From Paenibacillus kribbensis (GTDB lineage: Bacteria > Bacillota > Bacilli > Paenibacillales > Paenibacillaceae), in the NCBI RefSeq assembly GCF_002240415.1, contig NZ_CP020028.1:5645001-5709000 (forward strand): a stretch of DNA of 64,000 bases. The letters are read 5' to 3'. Under the pieces are notes generated by a model, which was not told where the DNA came from, searched no databases, and saw only the letters and a list, made by a program, of their open reading frames with translations. The number at the start of each line of letters is the position of its first letter. The stretch's first letter is position 1. Of this stretch, positions 38,635 to 48,687 are shown one piece after another. A program made the translations under genes and the position numbers.

Positions 38635-40623
38635 ATGCCTAAATTTCTACAAAAACGCTGGCACGGCTATCAAACTGCCTGGGCGTTTTTGCTGCTGCTG
38701 GTGCTTGTCATATGTATTTCCATGTACAATTGGGAACTGGGTGTGATAGGACTGCTGCTGTCATTCTTGCTTGGCGGGCTGATGCTGAAGACGGAATTGG
38801 ATTTTCGTCGGGAGATGAATCAATATATCAGCGGTCTTTCCTTCCGGGTCAAGCGGGTAGAGGGGGAAGCCATCAGCACACTGCCGTTTGGGATCATTTT
38901 ATACAGTGAACATCGAACGGTAGAATGGCATAATCGGTTTGTCGGGGAAATGTTCGAGGAGCAGTCGCTGATCGGCGAGCCTCTGCAGGATCTATTTCCC
39001 CAACTGGCAGGAGCTTTAAGTGTCAAAAAGGAAACCAAGGAGCTGACTCGCGAGCTGAAGGTGGAGCTTCAGCATGATGAGCGCTACTATCAGTTCCTGA
39101 TTGTGCTGGATGAGCGCCTGATATACCTGTATGAAGTAACGGAGCTGGCGGTGCTGCGCAAGCAGTATGAAAACGAGCGCCTGGCGCTCGGTATCGTCAT
39201 GCTCGACAATATGGACGAGGCCGCTCAGGGGATGGACGATCAGCAGCGCACTGCGCTTATTGCGAAGGTGACAAGCGAGATTACGTCCTGGGCGAACCAT
39301 TACAATATTTATTTGCGCCGCTTGTCATCCGAGCGCTATCTCATTATGCTGAATCATAAAGCGCTTCAGGAACTGGAGCAAAGCCGATTCGTCATTCTGG
39401 ATACGGTAAGGGAAATGACGGCGGATTTGAAAGTGCCCATGACACTGAGCATCGGTTTGTCCTTCGGTGCGGAGAGCATCAAGGAGCTGGGCGAGCTGGC
39501 TCAGTCCAGTCTGGATATGGCGCTCGGACGTGGGGGCGATCAGGCAGCAGTGAAGGCCGGGCAGCGCCTGTCCTTTTATGGAGGCAAGTCCAACGCTGTC
39601 GAAAAGCGTACAAGGGTGCGCGCTCGGGTCATTGCCCATGCGCTGCGTGATCTGATGCAGGAGAGCGACCGCGTGCTGATCATGGGACACAAAATACCGG
39701 ACATGGATGCATTGGGAGCGGCCATCGGCGTGTGGAAGGCTGCAGCGCTGTACAATGTAGAAGCACATATCGTGCTGGATAAATCCAATCCGTCCATCGA
39801 CCGGATGATGGAGCAGGTTAACAAGGACGAGAAGCTGTCGCAGGCACTGATGACGCCGGAGCAGTCGCTTCAGGCCATGACCGAGCATAGCCTGCTGGTC
39901 GTGGTGGATACGCACAAGGCCTCGATGACGATTGAGCCGCGTCTCGTGCAGACGGCAAGCCGGGTGGTTGTTGTAGATCACCACCGTCGGGGCGAGGAAT
40001 TTATCAACGATTCGGTTCTGATCTATTTGGAGCCATATGCGTCGTCGGCCTGTGAGCTGGTGACCGAGCTGCTGCAATATATCCATGAGAAAGTCCAATT
40101 GACACCGCTGGAGGCGACATCGCTGCTGGCCGGGATTACGGTGGATACCAAGCATTTTTCCCTGCATACAGGCTCACGTACGTTTGAGGCGGCCGGTTTT
40201 TTACGGCGCAGCGGGGCAGATACAGTCATGATCCAGCGTATGCTAAAAGAGGACCTGGATGAATATATTGCTAAGGCGGAAATTATTAAGCATGCTAAAA
40301 TGATATATGGCCACATCGCGATTGCGGTGACAGAGCCTGGACAAAAAATACCGCAGCTTCTGATTGCTCAGGTGGCGGATTCATTACTCAATATGACGGA
40401 TGTACTGGCCTCTTTTGTGGTCAGTGAACGTCCTGACGGCCTGGTGGGGATCAGCGCCCGTTCGCTCGGGCGCATGAACGTACAGGTCGTCATGGAACGG
40501 CTAGGCGGCGGAGGACATCTGACGAATGCGGCGGTCCAGCTGGATTGCTCGCTGGAGGAAGCCGAGCGCAGAGTGGTCGACGTGCTGGCCGAAATTGATG
40601 GGGAAGAGGGGTTATTTGAATGA
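38635..40623 (+). CDS. gdpP: cyclic di-AMP phosphodiesterase GdpP
   Basis: GdpP (YybT, 662 residues) hydrolyses cyclic di-AMP to pApA. Two membrane helices lie in residues 10-55, then a heme-binding PAS domain (about 80-150), a degenerate GGDEF domain (about 170-300), a DHH domain with [15 protein letters not shown] and VVVDHHRRG, and a DHHA1 domain with [10 protein letters not shown] near the C terminus. All DHH motif metal ligands are visible. It overlaps rplI by four bases. Confidence 0.95.
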   Translation: MPKFLQKRWHGYQTAWAFLLLLVLVICISMYNWELGVIGLLLSFLLGGLMLKTELDFRREMNQYISGLSFRVKRVEGEAISTLPFGIILYSEHRTVEWHNRFVGEMFEEQSLIGEPLQDLFPQLAGALSVKKETKELTRELKVELQHDERYYQFLIVLDERLIYLYEVTELAVLRKQYENERLALGIVMLDNMDEAAQGMDDQQRTALIAKVTSEITSWANHYNIYLRRLSSERYLIMLNHKALQELEQSRFVILDTVREMTADLKVPMTLSIGLSFGAESIKELGELAQSSLDMALGRGGDQAAVKAGQRLSFYGGKSNAVEKRTRVRARVIAHALRDLMQESDRVLIMGHKIPDMDALGAAIGVWKAAALYNVEAHIVLDKSNPSIDRMMEQVNKDEKLSQALMTPEQSLQAMTEHSLLVVVDTHKASMTIEPRLVQTASRVVVVDHHRRGEEFINDSVLIYLEPYASSACELVTELLQYIHEKVQLTPLEATSLLAGITVDTKHFSLHTGSRTFEAAGFLRRSGADTVMIQRMLKEDLDEYIAKAEIIKHAKMIYGHIAIAVTEPGQKIPQLLIAQVADSLLNMTDVLASFVVSERPDGLVGISARSLGRMNVQVVMERLGGGGHLTNAAVQLDCSLEEAERRVVDVLAEIDGEEGLFE

Positions 40624-41063
40624 AAGTGATATTCATTAAAGATATGAAGGGTCAAGGTAAGAAAGGGCAGGTTAAGGAAGTATCCGACGGTTACGCAGCG
40701 AATTTTCTGCTGCCGCGTGGTATTGCCCGTCCAGCAACGGAAGGAAATATGAAGACGCTGGAAAATCAAAACGCTGCTGAGGAAAAACGCAAGCAAGAGG
40801 AAAAGGAAGAGGCACAAGTACTCGGCAAAAAGCTGGAAGAGACAACAATTCAGCTCAAAGCGAAGGCTGGAGACGGCGGACGGCTGTTCGGTGCAATTAC
40901 AAGCAAGCAAATTGCAGAGGCTGTTGCTAAAACCGGCATCAAGCTGGATAAACGCAAAATCGAGCTGGAAGAACCGATTCGTACGCTCGGCGTGACTCAA
41001 ATGACCGTCAAGCTTCATCCTGAGGTCAAAGCTACGCTGAAGGTACAGGTGACTGAAGAATAA
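40620..41063 (+). CDS. rplI: 50S ribosomal protein L9
   Basis: L9 (147 residues), with the N-terminal rRNA-binding domain ([21 protein letters not shown], then [17 protein letters not shown]), a long connecting helix rich in Lys and Glu, and the C-terminal domain. ATG 40620 overlaps the gdpP stop (ATGA). dnaB follows two bases after its stop. Confidence 0.97.
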   Translation: MKVIFIKDMKGQGKKGQVKEVSDGYAANFLLPRGIARPATEGNMKTLENQNAAEEKRKQEEKEEAQVLGKKLEETTIQLKAKAGDGGRLFGAITSKQIAEAVAKTGIKLDKRKIELEEPIRTLGVTQMTVKLHPEVKATLKVQVTEE

Positions 41064-41065
41064 TT

Positions 41066-42424
41066 ATGGGCGGCGAATTTTTTGATCGGATTCCTCCGCA
41101 AAATCTGGAGGCTGAACAGGCGGTTATCGGGTCCATTTTGCTCCAGTCCGAAGCACTGATTACCGCGATGGAGCGGGTGCAGACCGAGGATTTTTACGAT
41201 AAGGCTCATCAGATGATTTACGAAGCAATGATTGAGCTGGGTGAATCCGGGCAGCCGATTGACTTGGTTACGCTGACCTCGAAGATTCAGGACAAAGGTC
41301 AGCTGGAGGATATCGGCGGTGTCAGTTATCTGGCGAAGCTGGCTCACGGGGTGCCAACAGCGGCTAACGTGGATTACTATGCCCAGATTATTGAAGAAAA
41401 AGCGATGCTTCGTCGCTTGATTCGCACAGCTACGCAAATTGTGAGCGAAGGCTATAGCAACGGCGAGGATGTCGCCGGTATGCTGAGCGATGCCGAGCGC
41501 AAGATCATGGAGATCTCCAACGGGCGCTCAGGCAGTGGTTTTATCGCCATCCGCGATGTCGTGATGGAAGTGTTCGACCGTGTCGAAATGCTGCATCAGA
41601 ACAAGGGCAACACAACCGGAATTCCATCTGGCTTCGTTGACCTGGACAAGATGACGGCAGGCTTTCAGCGCAATGACTTGATCATTGTAGCGGCCCGTCC
41701 ATCTGTAGGTAAAACGGCGTTCGCCCTGAATATCGCACAAAACGTTGCAGTGCGGGCGAAAGAGACGGTAGCCATCTTTAGTCTCGAGATGTCGGCGGCT
41801 CAGCTCGTACAGCGGATGATCTGCGCCGAGGCTAATCTGGACGCGAACGTCATGCGGACAGGTGAATTTAAAGGCGACGAGGATTGGGCCAAGCTGACGA
41901 TGGGGATTGCAGCCTTGTCCGAGGCAGAAATCTATATCGACGATACGCCCGGTGTCACTGTCGCCGATATCCGTGCCAAGTGCCGCCGTCTCAAGACGGA
42001 GAAGGGACTTGGCATGATCGTAATCGACTACTTGCAGCTCATTCACGGACGCGGCAAAGCAGGCGAGAATCGGCAGCAGGAGGTATCGGAAATTTCACGG
42101 ACATTGAAGCAAATTGCCCGTGAACTTGAAGTGCCCGTTATTGCCCTTTCCCAGCTGAGCCGGGGTGTGGAGCAGCGTCAAGACAAGCGACCGATGATGA
42201 GTGACTTGCGGGAATCGGGTTCCATCGAGCAGGATGCCGACATCGTCGCGTTTCTGTACCGGGACGATTACTATAATCAGGAAACGGAAAAGAAAAATAT
42301 TATTGAAATTATCATAGCCAAGCAACGTAACGGCCCGGTCGGAACGGTAGAGCTGGTGTTTCTCAAAAACTATAATAAATTCGCCAATTACGAGCGTGCC
42401 CATTCGGATGCGTTCGCGGGCTAA
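41066..42424 (+). CDS. dnaB: replicative DNA helicase DnaB
   Basis: DnaB (452 residues; called DnaC in Bacillus subtilis) is the hexameric fork helicase. It starts FFDRIPPQNLEAEQAVIGSIL, has Walker A ARPSVGKTAFALN (about 212-224), Walker B MIVIDYLQL and the DnaB motif SDLRESGSIEQDADIV. ATG 41066 is two bases after rplI. A hairpin terminator follows. Confidence 0.97.
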   Translation: MGGEFFDRIPPQNLEAEQAVIGSILLQSEALITAMERVQTEDFYDKAHQMIYEAMIELGESGQPIDLVTLTSKIQDKGQLEDIGGVSYLAKLAHGVPTAANVDYYAQIIEEKAMLRRLIRTATQIVSEGYSNGEDVAGMLSDAERKIMEISNGRSGSGFIAIRDVVMEVFDRVEMLHQNKGNTTGIPSGFVDLDKMTAGFQRNDLIIVAARPSVGKTAFALNIAQNVAVRAKETVAIFSLEMSAAQLVQRMICAEANLDANVMRTGEFKGDEDWAKLTMGIAALSEAEIYIDDTPGVTVADIRAKCRRLKTEKGLGMIVIDYLQLIHGRGKAGENRQQEVSEISRTLKQIARELEVPVIALSQLSRGVEQRQDKRPMMSDLRESGSIEQDADIVAFLYRDDYYNQETEKKNIIEIIIAKQRNGPVGTVELVFLKNYNKFANYERAHSDAFAG

Positions 42425-42446
42425 TGTAATGAATATATTAGAAAAT

Positions 42447-42488
42447 GGCTCTTTCGACGCGTGTTTTGCGAGTTGAAGGAGTCTTTTT
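42447..42488 (+). terminator. terminator of the rplI-dnaB transcript
   Basis: GGCTCTTTCGAC pairs with GTTGAAGGAGTC (with G-T pairs) and is followed by TTTTT. Confidence 0.8.
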
Positions 42489-42535
42489 CATAGGCTATTT
42501 ACATATTTTCATATCAGGATTGAAACTCCTAATTA

Positions 42536-42569
42536 CGAACAATACTATTTTCATGTGATATATTGTTCG
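42536..42569. promoter_or_regulatory. PurBox operator (PurR) of purA
   Basis: CGAACAATA (42536-42544) and TATTGTTCG (42561-42569) form a perfect 9-base inverted pair separated by 16 bases. This matches the Bacillus PurR operator arrangement of two facing CGAAC boxes 16-17 bases apart. Confidence 0.85.
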
Positions 42570-42577
42570 TTTTTTAT

Positions 42578-42606
42578 TTGACTTTGAAAAATGGTACTGG
42601 TACACT
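42578..42606 (+). promoter_or_regulatory. predicted purA promoter
   Basis: TTGACT (42578-42583), a 17-base spacer and TACACT (42601-42606), starting nine bases after the PurBox. The leader to purA is about 190 bases; no known riboswitch was recognised in it. Confidence 0.6.
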
Positions 42607-42798
42607 TATAGTGCTGCTTCAACGCAGTGGGGAGATCATTACGCCCGGGGCTTTCCGACCTACGGAATGTCTGCGACGGACGTTTTTTCCTGCTGTCCGA
42701 GAACGCTCCATATCTGTTCGCTAAGACAGTTAAAGTCAGATGTGCGTAGTGTGTCAGCTCAAAATCAGAGTGTCTGTGGGCACTCCACGGAGGAATGA

Positions 42799-44088
<1,290 letters not shown>

Positions 44089-44153
44089 GACAGAATGAAC
44101 GGGGATGGGTTAAGCCGATTGCCTCGTTCAATGATATAGCTGTTGCTTACGTC

Positions 44154-44199
44154 AAAAGAGAAACCCAGTCTTTTTCAAAGACTACGGGTTTCTCTTTTT
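44154..44199 (+). terminator. terminator of purA
   Basis: AAAAGAGAAACCC (44154-44166) pairs with GGGTTTCTCTTTT (44186-44198), with an inner GTCTTT/AAAGAC helix. Confidence 0.9.
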
Positions 44200-44208
44200 G
44201 TTTTGTTA

Positions 44209-44380
44209 CATACAAAATTCGGGAAACAAAGAAAGTCATCCACGCTTCAAGCCGTCAGCCATTTTCTGAATCAAAGAATCGCATATGATGCTCAACAGGA
44301 AATTCAAGAATATGCAAAAGCAGTATTGGAACTATTCAAAAATGCTTACCCGAATGCACTGAATGAACTAAAGAATAGAA
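44209..44380 (+). pseudogene. remnant of thyX (FAD-dependent thymidylate synthase), 3' end
   Basis: One frame reads FGKQRKSSTLQAVSHFLNQR followed by IAYDAQQEIQEYAKAVLELF and KNAYPNALNELKN. This parallels the conserved C-terminal segment of ThyX (a SLxHFLNLRxxxHAQWEIxxYA pattern ending near a FP or YP). The active-site N-terminal three quarters, including the RHRxxS motif, is absent: the purA terminator abuts the fragment. After the match the frame runs into a palindrome and stops at 44469. It appears to be a decayed gene piece rather than a functional CDS. Confidence 0.5.
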
Positions 44381-44404
44381 CAAGTAGAACGAGAACGAAG
44401 TGGA

Positions 44405-44512
44405 CGGAATGGTGCTGTACAAGCGATAGCGTTCGCCTTTGTGCCCGGATTACAACCATTTTAGCTTGATTTAAGGAAATCCGGGCACAACAGCGATGGG
44501 AAGCACCATCCG
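44405..44512. repeat. large imperfect palindrome
   Basis: TTGTGCCCGGATT (44439-44451) and AATCCGGGCACAA (44478-44490) are exact 13-base inverse copies. Further out, CGGAATGGTGCT (44405-44416) matches the complement of AGCACCATCCG (44502-44512) with one extra base. The whole can fold into a long cruciform or RNA hairpin. No T run follows. It could be the end of a lost mobile element. Confidence 0.6.
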
Positions 44513-44598
44513 TTCGCGTAGTGGCGCTTCGTGTACATTTTCCGTCCCTCTTTACATAATCTTATCTTCCTTGTCGATTTGTGATAACAAACCCTCTC

Positions 44599-44604
44599 TA
44601 TAAT
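44599..44604 (+). promoter_or_regulatory. -10 element of the ABC-PHP-GntR operon
   Basis: A perfect TATAAT. The best -35 candidates, TTGTCG (44571-44576) and TTGTGA (44579-44584), are at 22 and 14 bases, both off the usual 17, so the promoter may be weak or activator-dependent. Confidence 0.45.
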
Positions 44605-44624
44605 CCAAATTGAAAAGAGATTCG

Positions 44625-44638
44625 GACGTCTAGACGTC
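44625..44638. promoter_or_regulatory. probable operator for the operon-encoded GntR/HutC regulator
   Basis: GACGTCTAGACGTC is a perfect 14-base palindrome centred on GTCTAGAC, which fits the GTNTANAC core of HutC-subfamily GntR operators. It lies about 15 bases downstream of the likely transcription start and 16 bases before the first gene, well placed for repression. Confidence 0.7.
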
Positions 44639-44654
44639 TTGAGAGGGATGAATT

Positions 44655-45479
44655 ATGAACTGGTATCTTCGCTCACTCGGCACACGCAAAATTGTGGAAT
44701 TCATCGTGCTTGTCGTTTTCGTCATTTTTTTTCTGGGGCCTCTGACCAATCTGCTTCTGTTGGCGGTTTCGGGAAAATGGCAGTATCCTGCACCGCTCCC
44801 ACAGAGCTTGTCACTGGAATGGTGGAAGTTTGTACTTACCCAGGATGACGTACTCAGCTCGATTTCCCTATCCTTCCTGATTGCTATTACCGTTACGGTC
44901 TGCTCGATTATCGTATGTGTTCCTGCTGCCTATGCCTTTGCCCGGATTTCCTTTCCGCTCAGCAAGTGGTTTCTATTCTCATTCCTGCTCACGCATGCTT
45001 TTCCGAAAATGGGTTTGTATGTATCTATTGCCGTGCTGTTTTACCAATTCGGGTTGATGAACACCTTTGCAGGCATTGTACTCATCCATATGGTGAACAC
45101 GCTCATGTATATGACATGGATTCCTTCCTCTGCGTTCCGCAGCGTACATCGCGCACAGGAGGAATCCGCACGGGATGCCGGAGCCGGACCGTTTCGGGTG
45201 TTCTGGAAAATCACCTTTCCCATGGCGTTGCCCGGTATTGTGGTTGCTTCCATTTTTACCTTTCTCGCTTCACTGGATGAGGCACAGGGGACACTGCTGG
45301 TCGGAACACCGGACTATAAAACGATGCCAGTCATTATGTATTCCATTATTGCCGATTATCCGAGCACAACGGGTGCTGTGTTCTCGGTCATTCTTACTCT
45401 GCCAACGATTATTCTGCTATTGGCCGCCAAGCGTTTTGTAAGTGCGGATGTACTGGCAGGCGGATTTCAGGTGAAATAA
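44655..45479 (+). CDS. ABC transporter permease (PotC/PhnV type)
   Basis: A 274-residue permease with six membrane segments, in the class that imports polyamines, iron, thiamine or phosphonates. The EAA coupling loop is HRAQEESARDAGAGPFRVFWKITFPMALPG. ATG 44655 follows GAGAGG. It is the first gene of an eight-gene cluster, immediately after a palindromic operator. The partner permease is the fourth gene. The solute is not evident from the sequence. Confidence 0.85.
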   Translation: MNWYLRSLGTRKIVEFIVLVVFVIFFLGPLTNLLLLAVSGKWQYPAPLPQSLSLEWWKFVLTQDDVLSSISLSFLIAITVTVCSIIVCVPAAYAFARISFPLSKWFLFSFLLTHAFPKMGLYVSIAVLFYQFGLMNTFAGIVLIHMVNTLMYMTWIPSSAFRSVHRAQEESARDAGAGPFRVFWKITFPMALPGIVVASIFTFLASLDEAQGTLLVGTPDYKTMPVIMYSIIADYPSTTGAVFSVILTLPTIILLLAAKRFVSADVLAGGFQVK

Positions 45480-45506
45480 CGTAACTGGTCAAAAGGAGCC
45501 TAGATC

Positions 45507-46538
45507 ATGTCCATTCAACTATCCATTCAAGAGCTAACCAAACGCTTCAAGACAGGAGACGGAGTCAAAGGCATTTCACTTGACGTAATGAAGGGGGAAC
45601 TGGTGACGCTGCTTGGGCCGTCCGGCTGCGGCAAAACAACCGTGCTTCGCTCGATTGGCGGCTTTCTTGACCCAGACGCTGGTGACATCCGGATTCAAGG
45701 TAAAAGCGTACTGAAGCTGCCTCCCGAAAAGCGCCCGACAGCCATGGTGTTCCAAAGCTATAATCTGTGGCCGCATATGACGGTGTATGACAATCTGGCC
45801 TTCGGACTGAAGATCCGCAAGGTGAAAAAGGCGGAGATCGACCGCCAGGTCAAGGAAGCGCTGGCGCTGGTTCGGCTGGAGACGGCGGAACGCAAAACGC
45901 CCGGTCAGCTCTCAGGCGGCCAACAGCAGCGGGTAGCACTTGCCCGTGCTCTGCTGCTAAAGCCGGAAGTATTGCTGCTGGACGAGCCTTTCTCCGCACT
46001 GGATGCCAAGCTGCGGATGGAGATGCGGGAGGAGCTGCGCGACATCCAGATGCGGACGGGAATGACGATGGTGTTCGTCACCCACGATCAGGAAGAGGCT
46101 TTGTCCATTTCGGACCGGATTGTAGTCATGAATGCAGGCCGGATTGAGCAGCTTTCGACGCCGCAGGAGATTTATGACCATCCGCAGTCGCTGTTTGTGG
46201 CAGGATTTATCGGCCGTATCAATTTATTAAGGGGGGTGAGCAAAGGCCGCAGTGTCTCCGTGAGTGGAATACCTTTTCCGCAAGAGCATGAATACACAGG
46301 TGAATCCATGGTAGGTGTAAGGCCGGAGGATGTTGTTCTGACGAATGAGGACAACCCGTCTCTGTCTGGAACGATCCGGCAGGTGATGGTTCTCGGGCAT
46401 TATGCCGAGGTGTCGCTGGACAGTGGTACGGATCATCTGAAAATGTTTGTGCCGCGTGAACGGGCTGCCGAGCTGCGCAGTGGAGAGCAAATCAGATTCA
46501 GCTTCAATAAAATTGTTACTTTTCCAGCAGCACAGTGA
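45507..46538 (+). CDS. ABC transporter ATP-binding protein (PotA/FbpC type)
   Basis: A 343-residue ATPase. Walker A GPSGCGKTT is at residues 37-45, the signature LSGGQQQ at 135-141, and Walker B VLLLDEP at 155-161. A C-terminal TOBE-like domain (about 240-343) may have a regulatory role. It follows the first permease by 28 bases, with AAAGGAG upstream of ATG 45507. It powers the transporter formed by the two permeases at 44655 and 47814. Confidence 0.92.
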   Translation: MSIQLSIQELTKRFKTGDGVKGISLDVMKGELVTLLGPSGCGKTTVLRSIGGFLDPDAGDIRIQGKSVLKLPPEKRPTAMVFQSYNLWPHMTVYDNLAFGLKIRKVKKAEIDRQVKEALALVRLETAERKTPGQLSGGQQQRVALARALLLKPEVLLLDEPFSALDAKLRMEMREELRDIQMRTGMTMVFVTHDQEEALSISDRIVVMNAGRIEQLSTPQEIYDHPQSLFVAGFIGRINLLRGVSKGRSVSVSGIPFPQEHEYTGESMVGVRPEDVVLTNEDNPSLSGTIRQVMVLGHYAEVSLDSGTDHLKMFVPRERAAELRSGEQIRFSFNKIVTFPAAQ

Positions 46539-46641
46539 ATGTCTACCATCAACCTTCTACATTGCTTCAATATCAATCCATCATGAACGCATCATCTAGC
46601 GGTGTTGCGAACTTGTGCAACCATCTAAAGGAGGAAACAAC

Positions 46642-47811
46642 GTGTTTGGGAAAAAGAAGATGAGTCTGATTTTGGCTGGGGTGCTCAGCCTATCGTTATT
46701 GGCTGGATGTGGGAACAGCGGCAAAGCCGCAACCACGACAGGAGAGGCCAAGGACACGAAAGCAGGGGCAGCTGCAGGCACAACGGAGATTTCCTTGTAC
46801 ACTGGCGGATCTTTGAACGTCAAAGAGTTATGGGAAACCTTAATTAAAGATTTTGAAGCTAAAAATGATCGCATTAAGGTCAAACTGGTATATTTGCCAG
46901 CCGGAACCGGAGGCGCATCGACGCTGGATCGTCTGATCGCAGCCAAAAAGAGCGGACAAACCGATGTGGATATCGATCTGTACGAGGGCAGTCTGGATGA
47001 CATCACCAGAGGCGCAGGTGAACAACTGTGGGACACGATGGACGCCAAGAAGGTTCCGAACCTGACCAATGTCGATGAAACCTACCTGAAGCAAGTAAAT
47101 AATCAGGCTATTCCATACCGGGCATCTTCGGTAGTTCTTGCCTATAATAGTGCGAAGGTGGCTACGCCTCCCAAAACAGCGGATGAGCTGTATACGTGGA
47201 TTCGCCAGCATCCCGGCAAGTTTGCTTATAACGACCCGTCCACGGGTGGTTCAGGCAGTTCGTTTGTAAATACCGTCATTTATAACTTCCTCCCGCCAGA
47301 GGCCATGAACAGCAATGATCCGGCTAATATGAAGAAATGGGATCAAGGCTTCTCGCTGCTCAAGGAACTGGGACCTTCGATGTATCAAAAGGGTGTCTAT
47401 CCGAAAAAGAATCAGGGAACGCTTGATATTCTCGCGAGCGGAGAGGTGGATATGATTCCAGCCTGGTCCGATATGGCTTTGGAGCAATTGGCGAAAGGAC
47501 TGCTTCCTGACACAATCAAGCTGACGCAGATTGATCCTGCTTTTACAGGCGGCCCGTCTTATCTGATGGTTCCTTCCCTTTCCTCCAAGAAGGAAGCGAC
47601 ACAAGAATTTCTGAACTATGTGCTGACACCGGAAGCACAGAAGGTTGTTATCAATAAAATGTATGGATATCCGGGAATCAAGTGGAGTCTGATGCCAAGT
47701 GAGCTGCAAGAGAAATTCAACAGCGTATCTTCAGGCTACCGCAGCTTCAACAGCGGCGAGCTTCAGCAGGAAATCTACAAACGCTGGCAAAGTGAAGTCG
47801 CAGGCGGCTGA
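46642..47811 (+). CDS. ABC transporter substrate-binding lipoprotein
   Basis: A 389-residue extracellular binding protein with a lipoprotein signal (lipobox LLAGC, acylated Cys23) and an Ala/Thr/Lys-rich linker. The mature part starts TEISLYTGGSLNVKELWETLIKDFEAKNDRIKVKLVYLP. It has the two-lobed fold of the iron/thiamine/phosphonate class, with PYRASSVVLAYNSAKV and GYPGIKWSLMP near the C terminus. The start is GTG 46642, seven bases after AAAGGAGG. The specificity is unknown. Confidence 0.88.
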   Translation: MFGKKKMSLILAGVLSLSLLAGCGNSGKAATTTGEAKDTKAGAAAGTTEISLYTGGSLNVKELWETLIKDFEAKNDRIKVKLVYLPAGTGGASTLDRLIAAKKSGQTDVDIDLYEGSLDDITRGAGEQLWDTMDAKKVPNLTNVDETYLKQVNNQAIPYRASSVVLAYNSAKVATPPKTADELYTWIRQHPGKFAYNDPSTGGSGSSFVNTVIYNFLPPEAMNSNDPANMKKWDQGFSLLKELGPSMYQKGVYPKKNQGTLDILASGEVDMIPAWSDMALEQLAKGLLPDTIKLTQIDPAFTGGPSYLMVPSLSSKKEATQEFLNYVLTPEAQKVVINKMYGYPGIKWSLMPSELQEKFNSVSSGYRSFNSGELQQEIYKRWQSEVAGG

Positions 47812-47813
47812 TC

Positions 47814-48656
47814 ATGAGTTCATCTTCTAAAAGAGGGATGGTGGGGCTTGCCCTGGTCATCCCGTCTTTTCTCATTTTGCTGGTGGTCGTTATTATTCCC
47901 ATTCTCTATGCCGTGAAGGAAAGCTTGATTGATCAGCATGGAACCGGCTACGGCCTGGCGAACTATATTCGGCTGTTCACAGAGCCTGCCATGCGCAGAA
48001 ACATCATATATACGATCAATATCACGCTAGTCTCGACAGCCCTTACGCTGGTCATCAGCTATGCTTTGGCGATTTACCTGAGATTTGGCAAAGGGGTCGT
48101 CGTGAAATGGATAGGCCGATTGTATTTTATTCCGATGTTTGTTCCCGGAGTAATTGCAACGTATGCGATTATTACGATGTATGGCAATCACGGCTGGGCT
48201 GCACGTCTTTTGCTGCCGCTCGGCATTGAAACCATTCCCAGGATTATTTATGACTACAAAGGGCTGGTGCTGGCTAATTTGTGGTTCAACATCCCGTTTG
48301 CAACCATGCTGCTCAGCTCGGCACTTGCCAGCATTCCGAACGCTGTGGTCGAAAGTGCCAGAGATGCGGGCGCCAGCACGATGCAGCTGTTTGGGCGCTT
48401 TATTTTACCCCTTTCCTACAAAACGATGTGGGTCGCGGTGACTTTCATTTTTATGGGAATCATGGGCAGCTTCACAGCTCCGTTCCTGATCGGTGCCAAC
48501 TCGCCGCAGGTATTGGGTGTCGCCATGCAGCAGGTATTTTCCAGCTATCAGGAAACGCATACGGCAAGCGCTATGGCAGTGTTTATGTTTTTACTGTGTT
48601 CTTTCATGGGCTACTTTTATATTCGAACCATGGTGAAGGATGCGGATGCGGGCTAG
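47814..48656 (+). CDS. ABC transporter permease (PotB/PhnU type)
   Basis: A 280-residue permease with six membrane segments. The EAA loop VVESARDAGASTMQLFGRFILPL is present. It begins two bases after the binding-protein stop; the ribosome site lies within the end of that gene. It pairs with the permease at 44655. Confidence 0.85.
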   Translation: MSSSSKRGMVGLALVIPSFLILLVVVIIPILYAVKESLIDQHGTGYGLANYIRLFTEPAMRRNIIYTINITLVSTALTLVISYALAIYLRFGKGVVVKWIGRLYFIPMFVPGVIATYAIITMYGNHGWAARLLLPLGIETIPRIIYDYKGLVLANLWFNIPFATMLLSSALASIPNAVVESARDAGASTMQLFGRFILPLSYKTMWVAVTFIFMGIMGSFTAPFLIGANSPQVLGVAMQQVFSSYQETHTASAMAVFMFLLCSFMGYFYIRTMVKDADAG

Positions 48657-48687
48657 AGGGCCGCTATACACTAAGGAGGTTACAGGG

